Both the position numbers and the translations under genes were made by a program. The notes under the pieces were generated by a model. The model had not been told where the DNA came from, made no database searches, and saw nothing but the letters and a program-made list of their open reading frames with translations. From the NCBI GenBank assembly GCA_964217345.1, contig CAXPJI010000019.1, positions 1 to 51,834 of the forward strand: a DNA stretch of 51,834 nucleotides, in the 5' to 3' direction. This stretch comes from UBA3478 sp964217345 (GTDB lineage Bacteria; Bacteroidota; Bacteroidia; Flavobacteriales; Flavobacteriaceae). Of this stretch, positions 1 through 6,953 are shown piece after piece (position 1 is the first letter of the stretch; the number at the start of each line of letters is the position of its first letter).

Positions 1-634
1 GTAATACGGTACCGTCGGTGATCGCCTTAACTCCTGTTCCTTCTGCTGCTGCAATATCAATGGCGAGGTGTCCCACTGTGGGTTCATAAACACCAGAAAC
101 CACACCGCTTAGCGGAGCAAAATAAAGTGGATTTGAAATAGTAGTCTCCACCACGGGGCTATACGACTCTTCCTTCTTCACTTGGTTTTCGAGTTCTAGC
201 ATAGCAATGCTTTTTCTCGTTTCTAATAGTTGATCTGTAGAGGGCGCGTCCATGAAAACAGATGTGCTATCTATTTCAGGAGCTTCATAAACCACTTCTC
301 CGCTAAGCACCCGACGAATTCCTTCGAGATATTTTGAATCGGCCTGGATGACTCTCTGTAAGGAATCGGTTTTAACCAGAAGCGTCTCTACCTCGCGCTG
401 CAGTGCGGCAGACTCTATTCCAGGAATAAGGTATCGCAAAGGTGTTGCTGCGATGACGAAAAAAGAAAGGGTACTTACCAGACCCACAAAGATGACTAAA
501 AAAACAAAGGCGTTCAGGCGAGATAACCGCTGAGAGAACACTTCTTCGAAGGTCTCGTCGTTTACCACCAGAAGCTTAAAGGTGTCGAATAATTTCGAAC
601 GATCCTTCGGGCTGTTTTTTTGTGTTTTAGACAT
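1..634 (-). CDS. M23 family metallopeptidase (partial, C-terminus outside window)
   Basis: This is a membrane-anchored peptidoglycan endopeptidase of the LytM/M23 type, cut by the left edge of the window. Reading leftward from the ATG at 634 there is a cytoplasmic N-terminus of about 40 residues, one hydrophobic segment at about 41-63, a heptad-like stretch at about 75-150, then the start of the M23 domain. Its first zinc-ligand motif HxxxD is visible as GHLAID, close to a DG-V strand. The second HxH motif lies beyond position 1. The layout matches the divisome and cell-shape M23 proteins common in Bacteroidota. A TATATTTG promoter box ends 5 nt before the ATG, so the mRNA may be nearly leaderless. 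Divergent from tatA. The family call is firm; the specific role is unknown. Confidence 0.85.
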   Translation of the reverse strand, partial: MSKTQKNSPKDRSKLFDTFKLLVVNDETFEEVFSQRLSRLNAFVFLVIFVGLVSTLSFFVIAATPLRYLIPGIESAALQREVETLLVKTDSLQRVIQADSKYLEGIRRVLSGEVVYEAPEIDSTSVFMDAPSTDQLLETRKSIAMLELENQVKKEESYSPVVETTISNPLYFAPLSGVVSGVYEPTVGHLAIDIAAAEGTGVKAITDGTVL

Positions 635-639
635 TAAAG

Positions 640-647
640 CAAATATA
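640..647 (-). promoter_or_regulatory. -7 promoter box for the M23 peptidase
   Basis: On the minus strand this reads TATATTTG, a full match to the Bacteroidota -7 consensus TAnnTTTG. Five nucleotides separate it from the ATG at 634, which implies a very short or absent 5' leader. Confidence 0.6.
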
Positions 648-677
648 CATCTTGACCTTCAAACGGGTTAATTTTAC

Positions 678-685
678 TACATTTA
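678..685 (+). promoter_or_regulatory. -7 promoter box for tatA
   Basis: TACATTTA differs from the TAnnTTTG consensus only in its last base. It lies 18 nt before the tatA ATG and diverges from the M23 promoter 30 bp away. Confidence 0.45.
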
Positions 686-703
686 TGCAATAAATCATTG
701 ATT

Positions 704-892
704 ATGTCTCTTTCTTATACACTTGGTATTGTAAGCCCTTGGCAAATTATCGTTGTCGTAGCTCTTGTTTTATTGTTATTTGGGGGTAAAAAGATTCCTG
801 AATTGATGCGCGGCTTAGGTAGTGGTATCAAAGAATTTAAGGACGCCACTAAAGAAGAGGAGGACAAAGGAGGAAAAGAGCTCAACTCTTAA
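704..892 (+). CDS. tatA: Sec-independent protein translocase TatA/TatE
   Basis: A 62-residue TatA-family protein, the pore-forming subunit of the twin-arginine translocase that exports folded proteins across the inner membrane. It has one transmembrane helix at about residues 11-27, an FGGKK hinge, then an amphipathic helix (IPELMRGLGSGIKEF) and a charged Glu/Lys tail, which is the standard TatA order and length. The ATG at 704 is preferred over an upstream in-frame TTG at 698. tatB and tatC are not in the window. A predicted Tat substrate is encoded at 32131-33024. The 3' end is only 15 bp from the convergent DUF4837 gene. Confidence 0.93.
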   Translation: MSLSYTLGIVSPWQIIVVVALVLLLFGGKKIPELMRGLGSGIKEFKDATKEEEDKGGKELNS

Positions 893-907
893 TACCTGTC
901 TTTACTC

Positions 908-1903
908 CTAATGCTGGGGATAAATCTTTAACGTTTTGATAATCGCCTCTAATTCGAAGAGGTAATCTCTCTTTTCTTGGTTAGGCGCAAAAACAAAACC
1001 TTCAACCACTAATTTTCTTTGATTAATGGTGTCGTTTACGATGTATGAAACGAAGGGCCCTGCCATCGGATACCCGCTAATCTCCCACATCCCGCGAACT
1101 TCGGCAGCATTGAATCCGCCAACCTCAGCTGAAAAAACATAGGGTCTGAAAATTCGCTCTGTAATCTGAAAAGTTTTCGTGTCGGGGGTGTCTGGACCAG
1201 GGATGTTCGCTTCTCCAACAGAATCTCTAACGGTTATGATGTCCTCTAGAAAACGTTCTTTGTTCGAAAAGCGATCGTTGTCTAATGGATAGATAATAAG
1301 ATTCATCGTACCGTTCTCGATAGGGCGATCAATCCATATAAAATCTTCATTAAAAACACCTGGCCTGTAAATGGATGGCATGGTAAGATCAATTCCCATC
1401 AATTTTTTAAGTCTAGGTTCAGTATAAAGTGATCGTCTGAAGCGTTGCTGGGCAACTTTTAAATCAGAGGTTCGAAAACTATCAACCATTTGAATCCCTA
1501 TAAGGTCAATGTTTTGAATGAGTTCAACCTCTGTTCTGCCTTTTATCACCGCGATGTGTTGAGGTTCAGCATATAAATTCCTCTTAATGTGTGAACGGGA
1601 TAACGTGTCGAAATCGATGACCACAACGTTTCGATTTCTCATAATTGCACCTCTAAATAGGTTGGGTTGTAAGGGTCTAAGGTCAAGTGTCGGCTCATCA
1701 ACGCCCAAGCCTAGTTGTCTTGTTTGAAGATACGAACGAAGGCGATCTCCAACCTCTGAATCAAGTAAAGATTGATCTGCAACAATTAGGACCTCGCTAA
1801 GCGGGCCTGTAGCTTCGGGTAAGTAGTCTTTTAAGGCTTCTTGCTTACAAGAATAAGCCGTAAGGATTAATAACAGAAGGAAAAGCTTCAGAGGTCTAAT
1901 CAT
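908..1903 (-). CDS. DUF4837 family lipoprotein
   Basis: A 331-residue predicted lipoprotein. Residues 1-19 form a signal peptide ending in a lipobox-like AYSC, with the Cys at about 19. The remainder resembles the Bacteroidota DUF4837 family, which has no established biochemical function. Visible traits are an early VLIVADQ strand and a late PxAGPFVSY segment. It is the last gene of the leftward pgk / lytic transglycosylase run and overlaps the transglycosylase stop by 4 nt (ATGA), so translation is probably coupled. Because of that neighbour, a role at the cell envelope is a reasonable guess and no more. Confidence 0.8.
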   Translation of the reverse strand: MIRPLKLFLLLLILTAYSCKQEALKDYLPEATGPLSEVLIVADQSLLDSEVGDRLRSYLQTRQLGLGVDEPTLDLRPLQPNLFRGAIMRNRNVVVIDFDTLSRSHIKRNLYAEPQHIAVIKGRTEVELIQNIDLIGIQMVDSFRTSDLKVAQQRFRRSLYTEPRLKKLMGIDLTMPSIYRPGVFNEDFIWIDRPIENGTMNLIIYPLDNDRFSNKERFLEDIITVRDSVGEANIPGPDTPDTKTFQITERIFRPYVFSAEVGGFNAAEVRGMWEISGYPMAGPFVSYIVNDTINQRKLVVEGFVFAPNQEKRDYLFELEAIIKTLKIYPQH

Positions 1904-3219
1904 GATTTAGGATGTCTTCTCGGATAGATCGTTAGGCGCTGACCCACTCGAATGACATTGCCGCTCAAATTGTTCCAGGAACGAATTTGCTTCACAGAAA
2001 CGCCGTATCTATCTGCGATGATGCTAAGCGCATCTCCAGATTTTACTCGATATCTGAGGCGTTCAGGGCCACTAACTAGGGCGGCCAAAGGCTTTTCAGA
2101 AGCGTCCTCTTGCTTTTTAGCCAGCGCGTAAACTTCTCCTTCAGCACTGATAAAGTCCCCAATTAATGCTTTTGGAAGTCTTAGTGCATAATCTTTCCCT
2201 TTAACATAAGGTATCGTAGCCATCCGGTAGGAGGGGTTTAAAATGGCTAGTTGTTCTTTGGTAATAGGCAGTTCCTCGGCAATGTGGTCGAAAGTGATAC
2301 TTCGTTTGATATGAATCGTGTCGGTCTCTAGATAGGTTCTTTCTAAACTTTCCGCACTTAATCCGTGCTCTTTAGCGTGCTCAAACAAATAGAGGATGGC
2401 GTAAAATCGGGGTACATAGTCTGCAGTCTCTTTAGGGAGATAGGGTCTTATATTCCAATAATTCGTGTATCCGCCTGAGCGACGAATAGCCTTTGAAACA
2501 TTTCCTGGTCCTGAATTATACGCAGCAAGAGCAAGATCCCAGTTGTCAAATATTTGATAGAGTTGCTTCAAATAGGCTGCGGCAGCCTTCGTGCTTTTTA
2601 AAGGGTCACTTCTGTCGTCAACGTAGTTGTTCACATCTAGCCCAAATGATTTTCCAGTGCTGTACATGAATTGCCACAGGCCTTTTGCACCAACATATGA
2701 CCTTGCTTTAGGGTCTAATGCAGACTCAACGATTGCTAAATATTTCAGTTCTAACGGGAGGTCGTTCTCGTCGAGTATCTGCTCGAAGAGCGGAAAGTAA
2801 AAAGCGCTCACCTGAAGCATTCTGCGAATGAGCGTCGCATCACCTCTAAGATACTTGGCGATTTCTCGCTCTAAAATAGGGTTGTAGGCGATCTGAAAAG
2901 GAGTCTTCTGATTGATCGTTTCAAACCTATCAATCAGAAGCTCTTTATTTACCTTCTTTTCAATATTGTCTCCCGTGGTCTCATGAATCAAAGTAAAGAG
3001 AGACCTTGTCTCCTTTAATTTTTCAAGCCAAATCGAATCGTATTTAAACGCTCTGGTAGAGTCGGGAATCGCATAACTAGGTAAGCGCTGGTCAGAAAAC
3101 ACCGACGCATAACCTAATTCATTGAAAGCTTCGATGCTCTTTTTACTGATAACTCCCGGGGTGCTTTGCGCTACCGCCACAGAGGATAGTAAACTGAAAA
3201 TGAAGCTTCTAAAAATCAA
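1900..3219 (-). CDS. MltD-like lytic transglycosylase with LysM domain
   Basis: A 439-residue exported murein lytic transglycosylase that would cleave the MurNAc-GlcNAc bond of peptidoglycan. Order: signal peptide (about 1-17), an alpha-helical N-region, an SLT goose-lysozyme-like domain at about 150-265 with the catalytic Glu in IVESALDP (about residue 165) plus GLWQFM and AAYNSGPGN, a degenerate LysM-like segment at about 306-350, and a clear C-terminal LysM at about 389-433 (YRVKSGDALSIIA). This is the MltD architecture. It lies 10 bp downstream of pgk and overlaps the DUF4837 gene by 4 nt, so the three genes form an operon. Confident as a family member; the exact cellular role is inferred. 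Confidence 0.92.
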   Translation of the reverse strand: MIFRSFIFSLLSSVAVAQSTPGVISKKSIEAFNELGYASVFSDQRLPSYAIPDSTRAFKYDSIWLEKLKETRSLFTLIHETTGDNIEKKVNKELLIDRFETINQKTPFQIAYNPILEREIAKYLRGDATLIRRMLQVSAFYFPLFEQILDENDLPLELKYLAIVESALDPKARSYVGAKGLWQFMYSTGKSFGLDVNNYVDDRSDPLKSTKAAAAYLKQLYQIFDNWDLALAAYNSGPGNVSKAIRRSGGYTNYWNIRPYLPKETADYVPRFYAILYLFEHAKEHGLSAESLERTYLETDTIHIKRSITFDHIAEELPITKEQLAILNPSYRMATIPYVKGKDYALRLPKALIGDFISAEGEVYALAKKQEDASEKPLAALVSGPERLRYRVKSGDALSIIADRYGVSVKQIRSWNNLSGNVIRVGQRLTIYPRRHPKS

Positions 3220-3229
3220 AACAATAATT

Positions 3230-4423
3230 TTATTCCTCTAAGATAGCTGCAATTCCTGGTAGAACAATACCCTCTAAACTTTCAAGCATTGCGCCGCCAC
3301 CCGTTGAGACATAGCTTACCTTGTCTTCAAAGCCAAACTGCTTTACGGCAGCAACAGAATCACCTCCTCCAACTAAAGAGAATGCGCCTGCATTGGTAGC
3401 TGCTTCTACAGAGCGACCGATAGATTTAGTTCCTTCAGCAAAAGTTTCAATTTCAAAAACTCCAACAGGACCATTCCATAGTAGCGTCTTTGAAGACATA
3501 ATAACTTCGTGGAAGTTTTTCAATGTTTGAGGCCCGGCATCTAAACCTTCCCATCCTTCTGGAATAGCGTTAGATGCAACGACTTGGGTGTTCGCGTCTT
3601 TTGAAAAATCGTCCGCAGCCAAAACATCAACAGGTATATGAACCTCAACGCCTGCAGCTTTAGCCTTTTCTAATATAGATAATGCTAGGTCCAATTTATC
3701 TAACTCGCAAATCGAATTCCCCACCTCTCCGCCAAGCGCTTTGATAAATGTGTAGGTCATACCCCCTCCGACAATCAAGTGGTCAATTGCCGGTAATATA
3801 TTTTCGATAATGGTGATTTTCGAAGAAACCTTTGAGCCTCCCATGATGGCAGTTACTGGCTTTTCTCCTGATTTTAAGACTTTATCAATGGCCTTAATTT
3901 CTTTTTCTAAAAGAAGTCCAAAACATTTGTTTCCCTTAAAGTGAGCTGCAATAACTGCGGTTGAAGCGTGTGCTCTGTGTGCCGTTCCAAAAGCGTCATT
4001 TACATAAATGTCTCCGAGTTTGGCAAGAGAAGCTGCAAACGTCTCATCACCAGCAGTCTCCTCCTTGTGATACCTAAGGTTTTCAAGCAATAACACCTGA
4101 CCCGGCTGAAGAGCAGCAGCTTCTGCTTCTGCTTCAGGGCCTACACATGAGGGCGAAAATTTAACCGCTACACCTAAAATTTCAGCAACTTTATCTGCAA
4201 TGTGTTTTAATGATAGCTCTGGCTTTGCCTCTCCGTCGGGACGGCCAAGGTGACTCATTAAAATAGCGCTTCCTCCTTGTTCTAGGATTTGAATAATCGT
4301 TGGTTTTGCCGCTTCAATTCGGCTCGCGTCAGTAACCTCTAGTTCACTGTTTAACGGAACATTAAAATCAACACGGATCAAGGCTTTTTTGCCTGAGAAA
4401 TTGAAAGATGATAGGGCGCTCAT
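3230..4423 (-). CDS. pgk: phosphoglycerate kinase
   Basis: Glycolytic enzyme that interconverts 1,3-bisphosphoglycerate plus ADP with 3-phosphoglycerate plus ATP. The 397-residue length is normal for bacterial PGK. Visible signatures are RVDFNVPL near residue 17, SHLGRPDG near 58, NDAFGTAHRAHAS in the middle, GGSKVSSK in the second domain and GGGDSVAA near the C-terminus (nucleotide-binding loop). The ATG at 4423 gives the canonical N-terminus. It leads the operon with the lytic transglycosylase and the DUF4837 gene. Its -7 box is back to back with that of holB, 9 bp apart. Confidence 0.97.
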   Translation of the reverse strand: MSALSSFNFSGKKALIRVDFNVPLNSELEVTDASRIEAAKPTIIQILEQGGSAILMSHLGRPDGEAKPELSLKHIADKVAEILGVAVKFSPSCVGPEAEAEAAALQPGQVLLLENLRYHKEETAGDETFAASLAKLGDIYVNDAFGTAHRAHASTAVIAAHFKGNKCFGLLLEKEIKAIDKVLKSGEKPVTAIMGGSKVSSKITIIENILPAIDHLIVGGGMTYTFIKALGGEVGNSICELDKLDLALSILEKAKAAGVEVHIPVDVLAADDFSKDANTQVVASNAIPEGWEGLDAGPQTLKNFHEVIMSSKTLLWNGPVGVFEIETFAEGTKSIGRSVEAATNAGAFSLVGGGDSVAAVKQFGFEDKVSYVSTGGGAMLESLEGIVLPGIAAILEE

Positions 4424-4445
4424 GCTGTTTGTTTTTTGAATCCCC

Positions 4446-4453
4446 CAAATGTA
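4446..4453 (-). promoter_or_regulatory. -7 promoter box for pgk
   Basis: Minus strand reads TACATTTG, a full consensus match, 22 nt before the pgk ATG. Only 9 bp separate it from the oppositely oriented holB box. Confidence 0.6.
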
Positions 4454-4462
4454 GCGAAATAC

Positions 4463-4470
4463 TATCTTTG
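4463..4470 (+). promoter_or_regulatory. -7 promoter box for holB (leaderless geometry)
   Basis: TATCTTTG, a full consensus match, ends exactly 4 nt before the holB ATG. Transcription would start at or next to the start codon. Confidence 0.6.
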
Positions 4471-4474
4471 AAGC

Positions 4475-5587
4475 ATGGATTTTTCAGGAGTAGTTGGGTA
4501 TGAAAACAGTAAGAAGGGCTTAAAACACTCTATTGATTCGGGTCGTTTACCTCACGCACAGCTCTTCGTTTCAGAAGAAAATGGATCTACGCTTCCTCTT
4601 GTATTTTGGATGTTAACTCAGCTTTTTAAGGGCGACAGCAAAGTGTCTAAACTGATTCATCCTGACATCCATTTATTGTTTCCTACCTCAAATACCATTG
4701 GCGTATCTTCAAAAACTGTGCGTTCGTCTGATCAATTAAATGAATTTCGATCTGCAGTTTTAGAAAACCCCTATCTTACTTATAGTCAGTGGATTTCTAA
4801 GAATTCTTCAGCCGGAGGGAGTTTTACTATTCGAACTGAAGACGCCAAAGATGCTGTTCAAAAACTTCATCTCAAGCCTGTCGAAGGCTCGTACCGTGTC
4901 CTCGTTATCTGGGGGGCAGAATTCTTAAAAGACCAGTCGGCCAACCGTCTTCTAAAATTCATTGAAGAACCACCTGCGGGTACACTTATTATTATGACTA
5001 CACAAAACGAACGAAGTGTTTTAGAAACGATACGTTCAAGAAGCCAGCGGGTGTTCGTGGGTCCTGAAACTAAAGACATCGTAGAAGAAGCGCTGATCAA
5101 TCTTGGCCTTTCTAAAGAAAACGCAACGCTCTATTCAGAACGCTCTAAAGGAAGTGTGTCGTGGGCAATGAGTCAATATCTAAACAAGGAACAGTCCCTA
5201 GATTTCGAAAAGCGCTTTGTAAGCTGGGTTCGTTCCGCATTTCTAGCTAAGAAAAACAAAAGTGCTGTTGCCGAGCTTCTAGATTGGGCAGAAGATTTGG
5301 TTAAATTAGAACGCGGTGTTCAACGTGAGTTTTTGCTTTTTGCGATGGATCAAATACGAAGTTCTCTGCTTATTCAATATCGCGCAGGTGATTTAGTACT
5401 ACAACAAGAGTTGACAGAGGGTTTTAAACTAGAAAAGTTTGCTCCTTTTATACATCATAACAACGCGATTGATTTAGTTCAATCAATTGAGAGCGCCATT
5501 TCACACTTGGGAACAAGCGCAAATCTTAAAATGACTTTTAGCGACTTAGCGCTTCAAATGACTAAACTGCTACATGCACCAAAATAA
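4475..5587 (+). CDS. holB: DNA polymerase III subunit delta-prime
   Basis: Clamp-loader subunit of the replicative polymerase holoenzyme, 370 residues. The N-terminus carries the delta-prime signature (FSGVVGYE, then GRLPHAQLF), followed by a loop where other AAA+ proteins have a Walker A motif. Here it reads SEENGSTLPL with no GKT, as expected for delta-prime, which does not hydrolyse ATP. ANRLLKFIEEPP and a sensor-like RSRSQR follow near residues 165-195, then a helical collar domain. The start at 4475 fits family alignments and lies only 4 nt after the promoter box. The next gene begins 6 nt after its stop. Confidence 0.92.
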   Translation: MDFSGVVGYENSKKGLKHSIDSGRLPHAQLFVSEENGSTLPLVFWMLTQLFKGDSKVSKLIHPDIHLLFPTSNTIGVSSKTVRSSDQLNEFRSAVLENPYLTYSQWISKNSSAGGSFTIRTEDAKDAVQKLHLKPVEGSYRVLVIWGAEFLKDQSANRLLKFIEEPPAGTLIIMTTQNERSVLETIRSRSQRVFVGPETKDIVEEALINLGLSKENATLYSERSKGSVSWAMSQYLNKEQSLDFEKRFVSWVRSAFLAKKNKSAVAELLDWAEDLVKLERGVQREFLLFAMDQIRSSLLIQYRAGDLVLQQELTEGFKLEKFAPFIHHNNAIDLVQSIESAISHLGTSANLKMTFSDLALQMTKLLHAPK

Positions 5588-5593
5588 ACGCTT

Positions 5594-5986
5594 ATGATTC
5601 TCGCGATTTATACCTGTCTAGCCATTCTATGCATTGTTTTTCTTCAAAGCGGGATTGATAAAATCTTTCATTTCAAGAGTGAAAAGGATTTTGTACAAAG
5701 TCATTTTAGTAAAAGCCCTCTCAACAAAATATCAGGAGCCCTATTTGTTATATTGACTGTTTTAGAAATTACATCCGGGGTGTTAAGCGCTGGCGGAATT
5801 ATTCATCTTTATCTACACGACAATCTCATTATGGCGAATCTAGCTAGTGTTCTTTCGTCAATAACACTACTTTCTCTTTTACTTGGTCAACGTGTCGCAA
5901 AAGATTATGCCGGAGCACAGACAATCATCATCTATCTTATTCCGGTAGTGTTATTATTCATAACACTTGAGTTGTACCAACTATAA
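5594..5986 (+). CDS. small DoxX-like integral membrane protein
   Basis: A 130-residue hydrophobic protein with four predicted transmembrane segments (about 2-20, 46-66, 75-98 and 108-128). The first helix ends in an SGIDKIFHF motif resembling the start of DoxX/MauE-like proteins. It follows holB by 6 nt and is probably co-transcribed, but nothing in it points to replication. Function is not known; the family call is tentative. Confidence 0.65.
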   Translation: MILAIYTCLAILCIVFLQSGIDKIFHFKSEKDFVQSHFSKSPLNKISGALFVILTVLEITSGVLSAGGIIHLYLHDNLIMANLASVLSSITLLSLLLGQRVAKDYAGAQTIIIYLIPVVLLFITLELYQL

Positions 5987-6051
5987 GTGTTTCTTATTCT
6001 TTTTTGAAGATTAATAATTTAATTCTATTTAAAAGGCGGCTCCTACGGGCG

Positions 6052-6118
6052 GTTTTAAGCTGATTTTGGTGTTTTGACACGTCTTTTTACGCGCAGCTGA
6101 TTAAGCATGTCTTAAAAC
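6052..6118. repeat. 8-bp inverted repeat between convergent genes
   Basis: GTTTTAAG at 6052-6059 and its exact reverse complement CTTAAAAC at 6111-6118 bracket 51 nt. The same 134-bp gap also holds two direct copies of AGCTGATT and a GC-richer patch around 6034-6052. It may form a weak bidirectional 3' structure for the two convergent genes; there is no T-run typical of a terminator. Confidence 0.3.
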
Positions 6119-6121
6119 GCT

Positions 6122-6931
6122 CTATTTGGCTTTTTTGGCAACAAGCAGGAGTGCAGAAGGTCTTTTTAATGCCTTTTTGGTAAGAACGGCGAAAATTCCA
6201 AGCAAAACAGCTCTTGATAGTGCAAATCGACCACCTTTATATTTCTCAGATAGATAAGCAACATAAAAAAGGTCAAATATTTGCGCTTCATGAGCCTCGA
6301 TTTCAAAACCAGCAGAAACCAATGTGCGTTCTAGGCTTTCTCTGTCAAAATGCCAAACATGTCTGGGAACATCGTAGCCGGCCCAAAACTCACCGTAATA
6401 TTCAGCGTCCCAACTTTTACAATTAGGAACTGCGACAAATAATCTACCCTTTTCTGAAAGAAGAGTGTTAATCATTTTTAAGTCTCCCCTCAAATTAGGA
6501 AGGTGTTCTAACACGTGCCACAGGGTGACTATATCAAATGTTTCATTAATGTCTGATATTGAGGGGGCTACCTCTAAGCCTTTCTTAATACATAATTCAC
6601 GCGCCCTATTAGAGGGCTCGACGCCCACGATACGTTTGTCTTCGAATACAGACAAAAAGGCTCCGTCGCCACAACCAATATCAAGAACCGAGTTAAAGGA
6701 ACCCTGACACTTCTCTACCAGCCTTCTTTTACTTCTTATTCTAAGAGCCTTTGCTGCGGAGTACAGATAGTCTATCAGGCTTTTTCGATTACCGCTATGA
6801 GACCTATAGTTATTAGCTTCATAATATCTCGACAGATTTTCTGGTATTGGTCTAGTGGATAGCACCCCCGTTTTTTCGTCTCTTTCTATTCGAAACGTTT
6901 CTTGGGTTAAAAAGTGATCTTTAATGTTCAT
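6122..6931 (-). CDS. class I SAM-dependent methyltransferase
   Basis: A 269-residue Rossmann-fold methyltransferase of the Methyltransf_23/11 type. Motif I reads LDIGCGDGAF at about residues 83-92, followed by an acidic residue in GVEP, and IVTLWHVLEHLP near 134-145. The N-terminal 70 residues and a hydrophobic, basic C-terminus flank the catalytic core. The substrate cannot be read from the sequence. It is the third gene of the ybeY-mnmG operon, 21 nt after mnmG, and that spacer is almost entirely filled by a parS-like site. Confidence 0.88.
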   Translation of the reverse strand: MNIKDHFLTQETFRIERDEKTGVLSTRPIPENLSRYYEANNYRSHSGNRKSLIDYLYSAAKALRIRSKRRLVEKCQGSFNSVLDIGCGDGAFLSVFEDKRIVGVEPSNRARELCIKKGLEVAPSISDINETFDIVTLWHVLEHLPNLRGDLKMINTLLSEKGRLFVAVPNCKSWDAEYYGEFWAGYDVPRHVWHFDRESLERTLVSAGFEIEAHEAQIFDLFYVAYLSEKYKGGRFALSRAVLLGIFAVLTKKALKRPSALLLVAKKAK

Positions 6932-6937
6932 TGTGTG

Positions 6938-6953
6938 TGTTCCACGTGAAACC
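6938..6953. other. parS: parS-like centromere site 1
   Basis: The 16-mer TGTTCCACGTGAAACC matches the ParB/Spo0J binding consensus TGTTNCACGTGAAACA at every defined position except the last base. It occupies the gap between the mnmG stop and the methyltransferase start. Together with the second site at 8829 it makes a pair about 1.9 kb apart around mnmG. No parA or parB gene is present in the window. ParB binding is inferred from the motif. Confidence 0.75.

Noticed and set aside
4475..5587. Missing Walker A motif in HolB as a sign of a defective gene
   Set aside because: Loss of the ATP-binding loop is normal for delta-prime subunits; all other signatures are intact.
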